Below, piece by piece: positions 35,479 to 43,062 of a DNA stretch of 64,000 bases. Both the position numbers and the translations under genes were made by a program. Within the stretch, counting starts at the first letter, position 1. Every line of letters begins with the position of its first letter. Below the pieces are notes generated by a model that was not told the origin of the DNA, did not search any database, and saw nothing but the letters and a program-made list of their open reading frames with translations. The DNA is from Acidobacteriota bacterium (GTDB lineage: Bacteria; Acidobacteriota; Blastocatellia; Pyrinomonadales; Pyrinomonadaceae). The stretch lies in assembly GCA_016700075.1 (NCBI GenBank), contig CP065000.1, positions 1,426,001 through 1,490,000 on the forward strand. The letters are read 5' to 3'.

Positions 35479-36078
35479 ATGGAACTGATGTTGGCAACGA
35501 CAAATTCAGGAAAGATCCGTGAACTGACAGGATTGCTGGCAGAGGCCGGCATTACGGCTGCCGGCTTGCCGGAAGACATGGTGATCGAACCTCCGCGGGA
35601 AGACGGCACAACATTCGCCGAGAATGTCGCTATCAAGGCAGCTTATTACGCTAAACGGCTGGGCATGCCTGTGCTGGCAGATGATTCAGGCTTAGAGGTC
35701 GCCGCACTCAAAGGCGAGCCCGGAGTGCTGTCAGCCCGCTACGGCGGCGGCGAAACGACGTTTGACGAGAAGATGCGGCTTATCCTGGATCGGCTTGCGG
35801 AAACTGAAAGTAGTGACCGCAAAGCTCGGTTCGTTTGTGCGGCGGCATTGGCTGACCCAAACGGCAGTGTAGTGCATTTGACGGTCGGCACCTGTGACGG
35901 CTCGATAGCAGATGCACCCTTTGGCACCGGAGGTTTTGGATATGACCCGATCTTCGTCCCCGACGGTTTCGACCGAACTTTTGGCGAATTGCCTTCCGAG
36001 ATAAAGGACAGCCTAAGTCATCGGTCGAAGGCTATCGCAGAAATGCTCCCATTTTTACGGGAGTTTCTTGCGGTTTGA
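35479..36078 (+). CDS. rdgB: dITP/XTP pyrophosphatase (RdgB/HAM1)
   Basis: 199 aa from the ATG at 35479; GGAGAGGAG precedes it and the canonical start MLATTNSGKIREL begins three residues later. Family motifs are TFAENVAIKAAYYAK, VLADDSGLEVAAL with the metal-binding Asp, YGGGETTFDEK, GFGYDPIFVP and the end LSHRSKAIAEM. The enzyme hydrolyses non-canonical purine triphosphates such as dITP and XTP, cleaning the nucleotide pool. A longer open frame to 35047 is antisense to the neighbour and is not used. Confidence 0.95.
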   Translation: MELMLATTNSGKIRELTGLLAEAGITAAGLPEDMVIEPPREDGTTFAENVAIKAAYYAKRLGMPVLADDSGLEVAALKGEPGVLSARYGGGETTFDEKMRLILDRLAETESSDRKARFVCAAALADPNGSVVHLTVGTCDGSIADAPFGTGGFGYDPIFVPDGFDRTFGELPSEIKDSLSHRSKAIAEMLPFLREFLAV

Positions 36079-36079
36079 C

Positions 36080-36108
36080 TTGACGTAGCGCACTTTCAGC
36101 CTTAGAAT
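36080..36108 (+). promoter_or_regulatory. Sigma70-like promoter of tRNA-Pro
   Basis: TTGACG (36080-36085), a 17-bp spacer and TAGAAT (36103-36108) lie about 35 bp ahead of the tRNA 5' end. Confidence 0.65.
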
Positions 36109-36142
36109 TCGACACTTGGATTCGTTTCCTTGGTGAAACTGA

Positions 36143-36219
36143 CGGGGCGTAGCACAGCCTGGTAGTGCGCACGGTTTGGGACCGTGAGGCCGCAAGTTCG
36201 AATCTTGCCGCCCCGACCA
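36143..36219 (+). tRNA. tRNA-Pro (anticodon TGG)
   Basis: 77 nt with an encoded CCA. The acceptor stem CGGGGCG pairs exactly with CGCCCCG (36209-36215) before the discriminator A. The anticodon arm CACGG-TTTGGGA-CCGTG has TGG at 36177-36179. The T arm is GCAAG-TTCGAAT-CTTGC. The 5' C and the CCA match bacterial tRNA-Pro. Confidence 0.97.
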
Positions 36220-36328
36220 ACCTGCTCCTTAAGGTTGGCATAACCCGATTGCCGGGTATTTCAACGGCAAGATCTTTACTAGAAACACTGACTTATTATT
36301 CTCAACCAAATTGGAGGTTACTAAAACT

Positions 36329-36610
36329 ATGGCACGTATGACCCAGACCGCGATCATCAGCAGCCTTGCTGATTCAACAGGATGCAAGAAAACCGACGTC
36401 AAAGCGATGTTCGACGCACTTGCAGCTCTCGCTACTTCTGAAGTAAAGGCAAACGGTGAATTTACCGTTCCCGGCTTCGGTAAACTGAAAAAGACCCACC
36501 GCAAGGCTCGCGAAGGCCGCAACCCGGCGACCGGCGCAACGATCAAGATCCCGGCGAAAACGACCGTTAAATTTACCGTCGGCAAGGCGATGAAAGACGC
36601 CATCAGCTAA
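36329..36610 (+). CDS. HU family DNA-binding protein
   Basis: 93 aa from the ATG at 36329; GGAGG at 36313-36317 supports this over the upstream TTG. Sequence signs of HU/IHF are MTQTAIISSLADSTGCKKTDVKAMFDAL helices, VPGFGKLKK, and the DNA-binding arm GRNPATGATIKIPAKTTVKFTVGKAMKDAI. It binds and bends DNA as a nucleoid protein. A strong terminator follows at 36635. Confidence 0.93.
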   Translation: MARMTQTAIISSLADSTGCKKTDVKAMFDALAALATSEVKANGEFTVPGFGKLKKTHRKAREGRNPATGATIKIPAKTTVKFTVGKAMKDAIS

Positions 36611-36634
36611 CACAAGATATTGTGCTACGCCATC

Positions 36635-36673
36635 AAAAAGCCCGGCATTCCTTGTGGAATGCCGGGCTTTTTT
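36635..36673 (+). terminator. Rho-independent terminator of the HU gene
   Basis: AAAAAGCCCGGCATTCC pairs with GGAATGCCGGGCTTTTT through a TTGT loop, and the stem runs into a T-tract. The A-tract on the other side makes it potentially bidirectional. Confidence 0.95.
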
Positions 36674-36704
36674 GAAAAAAATCGCGATGCTGCGAAAAAA
36701 AGTA

Positions 36705-36734
36705 GTGACAAATCACAAAAAGCTCTGTTAACAT
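36705..36734 (+). promoter_or_regulatory. Candidate promoter for the structured leader and 82-aa gene
   Basis: GTGACA (36705-36710), an 18-bp spacer and TAACAT (36729-36734). The predicted transcript start near 36741 coincides with the first base-paired segment of the leader. Confidence 0.45.
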
Positions 36735-36741
36735 AAACTTA

Positions 36742-36890
36742 CAAATTGAAACCCGCCCGTCCAGCGTCCGTAATGCGACTGCTATTCCGAGGTTTTTTCA
36801 ATTTGTTTGCGGGCGGCCCGCAGCGTTACGGCCGCAGATGAAAGCCCTGTCGTTCCTTGCAGAGATAGGGTTATTTTATTGAATAAAGGA
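36742..36890 (+). ncRNA. Structured 5' leader with competing helices (possible regulatory RNA)
   Basis: CAAATTG (36742-36748) complements CAATTTG (36799-36805), and CCGCCCG (36753-36759) complements CGGGCGG (36810-36816). The order of strands is that of an H-type pseudoknot. A competing helix pairs 36762-36775 with 36824-36837 (12 of 14 positions, core CCGTAA/TTACGG) and can coexist with a local hairpin GCGGG-CGG-CCCGC at 36809-36821. A further stem CCCTGTC/GATAGGG (36845-36851/36864-36870) lies just before the ribosome-binding site of the gene at 36902. Pairings were found by eye; no energy model was run and no known riboswitch class was recognised. Confidence 0.45.
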
Positions 36891-36901
36891 GAAAAACATA
36901 A

Positions 36902-37150
36902 GTGGCAGCAGCTAGACCGATGACATTGCAGGACAGGGTTCTGCAGATAGATCACATCCAGGCTAGAAGGTTCTCAAAACTGTCGGGCGACGCTTACGAC
37001 ATCGCACATGACGGCATCATCAGGCATCTTAGGGCATGTGCCCGCATGGACGTCAACCCGGACGCTTCGGCGGTTCGCGAGATCATTGACGACGCGCTCA
37101 ACGGCCGCCGTGTATTTGCCGAGACCTCGAACGACCTTTTGGCTGCTTAA
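36902..37150 (+). CDS. 82-aa protein of unknown function
   Basis: GTG start at 36902 with AAAGGAG 10 bp upstream. The sequence is helical and soluble (MTLQDRVLQIDHIQARRFS, AYDIAHDGIIRHLRACARM, AVREIIDDALNGRRVFAE). No family recognised. It has its own promoter candidate, a long structured leader and a terminator at 37184, so it is likely an independently regulated single-gene unit. Confidence 0.65.
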   Translation: MAAARPMTLQDRVLQIDHIQARRFSKLSGDAYDIAHDGIIRHLRACARMDVNPDASAVREIIDDALNGRRVFAETSNDLLAA

Positions 37151-37183
37151 AATCAGCGTTTTTGATCTAAGTGTATTGCTTAT

Positions 37184-37214
37184 GACCGCCCTCATCGGCG
37201 GTCTTTTTTTATTT
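37184..37214 (+). terminator. Rho-independent terminator of the 82-aa gene
   Basis: GACCGCC (37184-37190) pairs with GGCGGTC (37197-37203) across CTCATC, then TTTTTTTATTTT. Its end reaches the stop of the convergent membrane protein gene. Confidence 0.9.
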
Positions 37215-39023
37215 TAGGTTAAGCTTGTAAAGAATGAATCTGCCGAACTGCTCCCTGTCTGTACGCACATACCAACGGTCTATGCCGTCCATGTAAGGGT
37301 CTAGCTCTTCCGGAGTGATCAAGTAGTCCAATGGCACCGCACCCGGCTTCCGCGGATCGAACGCGGCACAGTATTCCTCGTAAACACCTACCTCGTCGTC
37401 GATCTCGCCAAAGGTTAGCGGCTTGTATTCGGCATTCAAACGGTCCGTGTGCCTTCCCCAGCCGAATAAGGCGATCATAGAGACAAAATCGCCTCCGTGC
37501 TTCATGCCGTTGGCTAACTGCCCGCCGCCGACGCCCTGATAACAAAGCTGCTGATAATAGCGTTCTTTATTCTCCTGCCATGTCACGCCCGGAAAAACAT
37601 GCTGATGCCGTGCCCAAAGCACCGCCGCCGGTGCAAGCGTCGGCAGGTCGTCGCCCTCGGCGATGCCAAGATGCAGAACAGTGCGTTTGTGTTTTTGTGG
37701 GTCATCGTTGATCAACTCGGCCACACGCCTTGCAGCCGGCAGAGCCTCGTCGCGGGCGACATTTGAATCGTCAAGTATGCGGACCGTGTAGTGACACTCG
37801 ACAAAGCCCCAAACTATTCCGAGCGTAGCTAGGACTGTCGAAAGTATGACCGCTCCCCTCTTTCCCTGCCCAAATGCCTCACGCCACAACAGCCCGATAG
37901 CACATATGACCGCGAGCCCGGCAATGTAGTTACCAATGAAGACCTGATAGTGTATCGGCTGCAGCGAGCGGCCGGTGATCAGTTGCTGATTGAAGAGGAC
38001 CGCGGGCGTTACCGCAAGAACAGCGGTAAACAACATCGCCTTGTCCCGAAGCCGAAAGATACCCGTCGCCGCTCCGACAACGATGACCGCGAGAACCATG
38101 AACCCGATCATCTCAGGCGGCCGCGTAAGGTCGAGCTCGCGGGTAAGAACAAGAAGTTGGACGTCGTCCATCGTGTGCGAACGTTTACTGAGCATATAGC
38201 CGTACGGAACGATAGACAGAACACAGCCGACACCGACCAACGCCAATGACCTTAGGTCAAATAAATACCTTTCAGGCCGAAAGATCAGCCATACCGCTGC
38301 CATACACGCCAAGACCGCCGCAGCCGATGTCCATACGTAAAAATACGAATAGACGGTAAATGCAAAACACAAAATGACGCCGGCTTGCACCGCAAACGGC
38401 CGCGGTTCGGCAGAGTTACCGCCATCCTTTTCGCTGCCGAGCAATTTCCATAGCAAAGCCAGCATTGCAAAGAACGCCGGGAAAGCCAGTGCAGGAATAT
38501 ATCGCCGAAATCCCGGGAAATACGGATACGAATACGAAGTTCCGAGGATCTCGCCTATCGCCCCTTCGCCTGCAAAGAGCGCACCTCCGGCCAGCACGAC
38601 GATGCTGCCTGCCATCGCGAACAGTTCGCTGCCGAACATTCTAGCCAATAGCCAGAACACTGCCAACGCCGTCAAGAACGCCGCCAATGCTCCTGCGATG
38701 GTCATGGCCCAGGGAGCGTCGATCCCAAGAATTCGTGCCGGTATTGCGATCGAGTACGGAGCCGCGAATTGTATGGAAAAAAGTGATTCCGGCTGCGGGT
38801 CTTCGGGCGAATCGTCGCGGCCTGTGTAAGGGTCGTTCTTTCGCGGACGCCCGTCGATAAGTGCTTTCAAATACGCGGCGTAGGCGACCTCGTCAATGTC
38901 GTTGTAGGCGTAATGCCCGTTCCACGCGTCGCCGCGCAGATACAGCATCTTGAACTGCGGATATAACGAAAATACCGCTAGAAAAATACCCGCAACAATG
39001 CCGAAACGCCAACGAATATGCAT
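37209..39023 (-). CDS. Large polytopic membrane protein (GT-C-like, unknown function)
   Basis: 604 aa. An N-terminal helix (about 7-25) is followed by an acidic loop (YNDIDEVAYAAYLKAL, PYTGRDDSPEDPQPES), about eleven membrane helices and a soluble C-terminal domain (about 430-604). The single-acidic-loop plus long C-terminal domain plan is that of GT-C glycosyltransferases, but the catalytic motif is not clear. It has some plan-level similarity to the 603-aa protein at 56202. No neighbour fixes its role. Confidence 0.6.
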   Translation of the reverse strand: MHIRWRFGIVAGIFLAVFSLYPQFKMLYLRGDAWNGHYAYNDIDEVAYAAYLKALIDGRPRKNDPYTGRDDSPEDPQPESLFSIQFAAPYSIAIPARILGIDAPWAMTIAGALAAFLTALAVFWLLARMFGSELFAMAGSIVVLAGGALFAGEGAIGEILGTSYSYPYFPGFRRYIPALAFPAFFAMLALLWKLLGSEKDGGNSAEPRPFAVQAGVILCFAFTVYSYFYVWTSAAAVLACMAAVWLIFRPERYLFDLRSLALVGVGCVLSIVPYGYMLSKRSHTMDDVQLLVLTRELDLTRPPEMIGFMVLAVIVVGAATGIFRLRDKAMLFTAVLAVTPAVLFNQQLITGRSLQPIHYQVFIGNYIAGLAVICAIGLLWREAFGQGKRGAVILSTVLATLGIVWGFVECHYTVRILDDSNVARDEALPAARRVAELINDDPQKHKRTVLHLGIAEGDDLPTLAPAAVLWARHQHVFPGVTWQENKERYYQQLCYQGVGGGQLANGMKHGGDFVSMIALFGWGRHTDRLNAEYKPLTFGEIDDEVGVYEEYCAAFDPRKPGAVPLDYLITPEELDPYMDGIDRWYVRTDREQFGRFILYKLNLK

Positions 39024-39090
39024 ACATGAACGCAGTTTAAGTTACCACAGCCTAACGACGTTGTCGCAGTATGGTATTATTTTGCCTATT

Positions 39091-39804
39091 ATGACGATGA
39101 GATCACACATTTTCACTCTGTTTTTACTTCTTTCTTCGGTTTGTGTATCTTCGACTAGCCTTTTTGGTCAGGGTAGCATTCCGGTCAAAGTGCTCAGCAT
39201 TGAGGATTATGTGATGACCGACGTCATGCAGTCTGGCGGTATTGGCGGCTCGGTGATCGTCTCTTTGACTCTCTCTAGTGATGGCACTCCCAGCGACGTC
39301 GTAGCTCTTCACGGTCCGATGTATCCTTGCGATTCGTATCCGATCGAGTTCATCGATGCGGCGAGAGCCGGTGTCGTTCGTTCGATTCAAAATGCAAAAT
39401 TTGAACCTATCATTGTTGAAGGAGTTGCAACTGAGCAGCGTGTCACATTTACTGTCAATCTAGACGTCAATTTTCGCAAGGCGAACAGACCTTCGCCGAC
39501 ATCAGAACCTGGAGCGCGCGTGCCCAAATTGGTAAGTGGGGGCATCCTGAACGGGAAAGCGACGTCTCTTCCCAAACCAAGATATCCGGCAGAGGCGAGA
39601 GCTGCGGGCGCTGGTGGAGCTGTATCCGTATCAATTCTCATCGACGAACAAGGTTCTGTCGTAAGAGCGGGCTTGGTTAGCGGAAATGCACTTTTCACGG
39701 ATGCAGCTCGGACGGCCGCCTGCAAATCAGCTTTTTCGCCGACAATGCTTTCCGGCAATCCGGTAAAGGTGTCTGGGGTCCTTGTTTACAACTTTGTTCC
39801 ATAA
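39091..39804 (+). CDS. Secreted TonB C-terminal-domain protein
   Basis: 237 aa from the ATG at 39091 (MTMRSHIFTLFLLLSS); upstream in-frame codons overlap the divergent gene and are not protein-like. A signal peptide (about 1-26) is followed by two TonB_C-like modules: GSVIVSLTLSSDGTPSDVVAL near residue 52 and KPRYPAEARAAGAGGAVSVS, LIDEQGSVVRAGLVSG near 155-200. Without a membrane anchor and Pro-rich spacer it is not a standard TonB; proteins like this with free TonB_C domains are frequent in Acidobacteriota and of unknown role. Confidence 0.75.
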   Translation: MTMRSHIFTLFLLLSSVCVSSTSLFGQGSIPVKVLSIEDYVMTDVMQSGGIGGSVIVSLTLSSDGTPSDVVALHGPMYPCDSYPIEFIDAARAGVVRSIQNAKFEPIIVEGVATEQRVTFTVNLDVNFRKANRPSPTSEPGARVPKLVSGGILNGKATSLPKPRYPAEARAAGAGGAVSVSILIDEQGSVVRAGLVSGNALFTDAARTAACKSAFSPTMLSGNPVKVSGVLVYNFVP

Positions 39805-39817
39805 CACACACAAGAGC

Positions 39818-40270
39818 ATGACTTTGCAGAAAAAAATAATAGACGACCTGACCGCAGCGATGAAAGCAAAAGACGCCGACAAGGTTTCGGTGCTGCGTAT
39901 GGTGAAAGCGGCGTTAATGAACCGCCAGATAGAAAAGGGCAGTGAACTTACCGACGACGAGATCACCAAGGCATTACAGACGCTGGTAAAGCAGCGGCGT
40001 GATTCTGCAGAACAATATGAGAACGCAGGCCGTGCAGAGCTTGCCGCAAAAGAGAACGCCGAGATCGCGTTCATCGAAGCCTATCTGCCGCGGGCAGCTT
40101 CGGAGAACGAGATCGCGGCAGCGGTCGAGGCGGCAGTTGCCGAGACCGGTGCATCGTCAATGAAAGACATGGGTGCTGTGATGAAGGCAGCGATGGCGAA
40201 CCTCGCCGGAAAGTCGGCAGACGGCAAAAAGGTCAGCGAGGCCGTTAAGAACAGGCTGTCCGGTAATTGA
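39818..40270 (+). CDS. GatB/YqeY domain protein
   Basis: 150 aa from the ATG at 39818 (MTLQKKIIDDLTAAMKAKD). The family pattern is complete: VSVLRMVKAALMNRQIE, LTDDEITKALQTLVKQRRDSAEQYENAGR, EIAFIEAYLPRAASENEI and MGAVMKAAMANLAGKSADGK. YqeY resembles the tail domain of the GatB amidotransferase subunit that contacts tRNA; its cellular role is not settled. The start lies 13 bp after the TonB-domain gene stop. Confidence 0.9.
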   Translation: MTLQKKIIDDLTAAMKAKDADKVSVLRMVKAALMNRQIEKGSELTDDEITKALQTLVKQRRDSAEQYENAGRAELAAKENAEIAFIEAYLPRAASENEIAAAVEAAVAETGASSMKDMGAVMKAAMANLAGKSADGKKVSEAVKNRLSGN

Positions 40271-40272
40271 TG

Positions 40273-41793
40273 CTATTGATCGGGCTTTCCGACCTTGGCA
40301 TCCTCGACCTCCGTTTCGAAACGCCTGTAATCGCTGTATAGCACGAGATTGTTGATGTTGATGCCGGCAAAAAGTATGCGGACGGAAAGATTGATGTCAG
40401 CCCTTGCCGGCAGCCAGATCTCGTCGTTTACGATCTCGTTCTCCAGCGTGAACGACGCGCCGCGTTGAGCCTTTGCAATAAAATTTCCCGCGCCTTTCGT
40501 CAGCACGGCATCGAGCCGAACGACCTGACGCGTTGCGGCATCCACCCATACCGCACCGGTGCAAAGAGCAAACAAACGCTCGTTGCGTGTTTGCGGTTTG
40601 AACGCGGGATTCGGCTCGTAGTCGAATACGATCACTTCGCGGCCCTTAAAACGCTCGCGTCTCGGATTCAGCAGCAGAGAGCCTTTTAATGCCTCGGCGA
40701 TGGTAAATCGCTGCCCCTCACCACTCGGCTGCCCGGCGGCACCCGATGAAACTTGCCGCGTGTTGTCCTGCCGCCGCTGCCTTTCGGCGATCTTCTTTTC
40801 GATCTCGGCTATCTGTTTCTGAACGTCACGGTCCTCTTTTGCCTGATCCGACGGCGACAGCGGCCGGCCGTTCTTCTCGATTGTGCGTGTGATGCGAAAG
40901 CCCTTATAGAATGTCAGCGACCGAGTCTCGGAGCTTTTCTCTACCAATTCGCCGTTGCTTTTAAGATCGCGCTCGATACGCTTTTCCGTAAAGCTGTAAT
41001 TCTCTAGCATCTCGTCAACGCGATCGGCATTCGCCCGTATCTCATTGAGCAGGCTAGGGATATCCGGAAGCGGCTCATTTGAGACAACGGGAAAATCGTA
41101 CACCGAGCGCGCGACGGGCCGGTTGTAACTCGCCTCGTCGATCGTGATCCGATATGTCTCGCCGGACTCTTCAAAACTGATCATAGACGGCGTCTGAATG
41201 CCGTTCACAAGACGGTAACCATCGTATTCAAAAACGCGCATTTCGCTTCCGCGAGACATCTCTTCGCGGACGAGAAGTCCCGTTTCGTTGTCAAAGAACA
41301 GCCGCAGCCGCGCCGATTTCGCTGTCGTCAACAAGACCACTGTTGCCGCTCTGCCGCGGACCGTTGCGGGGCCGGCAAGCGTCAGTTTCGCCTTTTCGTC
41401 CTTTGCTCGCAGCCAGCGTGTATTTCTGTATTGGGCCTCCGCCTGCATATCGCGTGCTGCGTCGCCGGTCAGGGTCCGCAGTCCGCCGCGGGAATCACGT
41501 GCCCAGCCCGACTTGCCGTTGTAGCCCGACTCATATTCAAATCCGCGGATCTCGTAGCTTACACCGAATAGGTTTCCGCCCGATGCCTGCGCCTCGAAAC
41601 GCCCCGAAGCGCCGTCAGACAAACGCGTGATCGAGCCTGTCTGCCGCCATGATGAAACGGCCTTCAAAGTCTTTTCTCCGCCCATAGCCTTGTTCGCACG
41701 TCCAAGGACCTTTGACGCCGATTGGGCGGAAACAGAAAAGGCAAAGGCCGCTATTAAGGCGGCCGTAAATGTTACCCCGAAGCGAAAACTCAT
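40273..41793 (-). CDS. Exported LolA-fold-like protein
   Basis: 506 aa with signal peptide (about 1-23, FAFSVSAQ). Residues about 25-235 have the alternating strand pattern of outer-membrane lipoprotein-sorting-like proteins (ANKAMGGEKTLKAVSSWRQTGSI, GLLVREEMSRG, YDGYRLVNGIQTPSMISFEES). A coiled-coil, charged segment (AEIEKKIAERQRRQDNTRQ) links it to a second similar domain (about 365-495; FKGREVIVFDYEPNP, GAVWVDAATRQVVRLDAV). It probably binds hydrophobic ligands or acts as a scaffold; no enzyme residues seen. It ends 2 bp from the convergent yqeY stop. Confidence 0.65.
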   Translation of the reverse strand: MSFRFGVTFTAALIAAFAFSVSAQSASKVLGRANKAMGGEKTLKAVSSWRQTGSITRLSDGASGRFEAQASGGNLFGVSYEIRGFEYESGYNGKSGWARDSRGGLRTLTGDAARDMQAEAQYRNTRWLRAKDEKAKLTLAGPATVRGRAATVVLLTTAKSARLRLFFDNETGLLVREEMSRGSEMRVFEYDGYRLVNGIQTPSMISFEESGETYRITIDEASYNRPVARSVYDFPVVSNEPLPDIPSLLNEIRANADRVDEMLENYSFTEKRIERDLKSNGELVEKSSETRSLTFYKGFRITRTIEKNGRPLSPSDQAKEDRDVQKQIAEIEKKIAERQRRQDNTRQVSSGAAGQPSGEGQRFTIAEALKGSLLLNPRRERFKGREVIVFDYEPNPAFKPQTRNERLFALCTGAVWVDAATRQVVRLDAVLTKGAGNFIAKAQRGASFTLENEIVNDEIWLPARADINLSVRILFAGININNLVLYSDYRRFETEVEDAKVGKPDQ

Positions 41794-41854
41794 ATGAATA
41801 AACCCGTAATTAGATGAAGCTTTCGCTCAGCGGCGATGTTAAGATTCGCGGAAC

Positions 41855-42955
41855 TTACTGAAAAATGCTGCGGACCTTGTCCATGAAAGACTCATTTGAC
41901 AGATCCTGATCCTCGACCTCGGCAAGCTGTTCCATCAGCTTTCGCTGTTCTTTCGAGAGCGATTTAGGGGTCACGACGGTCACCGCGACGAAAAGGTCAC
42001 CTTTGCCGCGGCCGCCGAGGGTCGGCATTCCGTGTCCTTTGACCCGAAAAACTGTCCCGGTCTGCGTACCCGCAGGAACCTTTAGCGGTTCTTCGCCGCC
42101 GAGCGTCCGGACAGAAAGTTCCGCTCCGAGTGCCGCCTGCGAAAATGTCACGGGTGCTACGGAATACAGATCGTCGCCTTGACGTTCGAAATGCTCGTGC
42201 TGCCTGACATGAACAACGATATACAGATCACCCGGAGGCCCGCCGTTCACGCCGGCCTCGCCTTCACCGGAAACGCGAAGCCGCGAGCCCGTCTCGACGC
42301 CGGCGGGTATCTTGATCTCGATGGTCTTTTCGCGTTCGACGCGTCCCTGGCCTCGGCATGCTTTGCAAGGCGTACGAATTGTTTGTCCTTTACCCTGACA
42401 GGTCGAGCAGGTGCGCATCACGCTGAAAAAGCCTTGGCTGTATCGCGTCTGCCCGCTCCCGCTGCAGGTGGCGCAGGTTTCCGGCGATGTGCCTTTTTCC
42501 GCACCGCTGCCGTCGCATTCTTCGCATTTCTCAAGCCTCGGGATACGAAGCTTTTCGTCCTTGCCGGTGGCAGCGTCCTCAAGCGTGATCTCGAGGTCGT
42601 AGCGAAGATCAGAACCTCGTTGGACCGTAGTTCGACGCCCGCCGCGGCCGCCGAAGACATCGCCGAATCCAAACATTTCGAAAATATCGTCTATGTTCGA
42701 AAATCCGGGATCGAATCCGGGTCCGCCGGCTCCGACACCTTGGTGACCAAAACGGTCATAGGCCGCACGTTTTTGCGGATCCGAAAGCACAGAATATGCC
42801 TCTGCGGCCTCTTTGAATTTCTCTTCAGCCGCGGGATCATCGGGATTCTTGTCGGGGTGATATTTTACCGCAAGCTGGCGATAGGCGCGTTTTATATCCG
42901 TGTCGCCGGCGTTTCGCGAAACTCCAAGTATCTCGTAATAATCTCTTTTGCTCAT
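41855..42955 (-). CDS. dnaJ: Chaperone DnaJ
   Basis: 366 aa from the ATG at 42955 (MSKRDYYEILGVSR). J-domain with HPD (KYHPDKNPDD), a Gly/Phe-rich region (GGPGFDPGFSNIDDIFEMFGFGD), four CxxCxGxG-type zinc motifs (CEECDGSGAE, CATCSGSGQT, CSTCQGKGQT, CKACRGQGRV) and the C-terminal substrate domains (SRLRVSGEGEAG, KVPAGTQTGTVFRVKGHG). Type I co-chaperone stimulating DnaK. It is the last gene of the hrcA-grpE-dnaK-dnaJ operon, 107 bp after dnaK. Confidence 0.97.
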   Translation of the reverse strand: MSKRDYYEILGVSRNAGDTDIKRAYRQLAVKYHPDKNPDDPAAEEKFKEAAEAYSVLSDPQKRAAYDRFGHQGVGAGGPGFDPGFSNIDDIFEMFGFGDVFGGRGGRRTTVQRGSDLRYDLEITLEDAATGKDEKLRIPRLEKCEECDGSGAEKGTSPETCATCSGSGQTRYSQGFFSVMRTCSTCQGKGQTIRTPCKACRGQGRVEREKTIEIKIPAGVETGSRLRVSGEGEAGVNGGPPGDLYIVVHVRQHEHFERQGDDLYSVAPVTFSQAALGAELSVRTLGGEEPLKVPAGTQTGTVFRVKGHGMPTLGGRGKGDLFVAVTVVTPKSLSKEQRKLMEQLAEVEDQDLSNESFMDKVRSIFQ

Positions 42956-43062
42956 CTGCCGCAATCCAAAAAGCGTCAGCTCGATCAAGAACTGACGCTT
43001 CTGATATTTTGCATCAAAGGCCCGAATCTTCTCAAGCCTGAAATGTATCTGCCCGTTACGAA

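Noticed and set aside
39387..39758. Antisense open frames across many genes (for example 39387-39758 minus)
   Set aside because: They mirror the real genes in another frame, carry no motif and no ribosome-binding site, and reflect codon bias.
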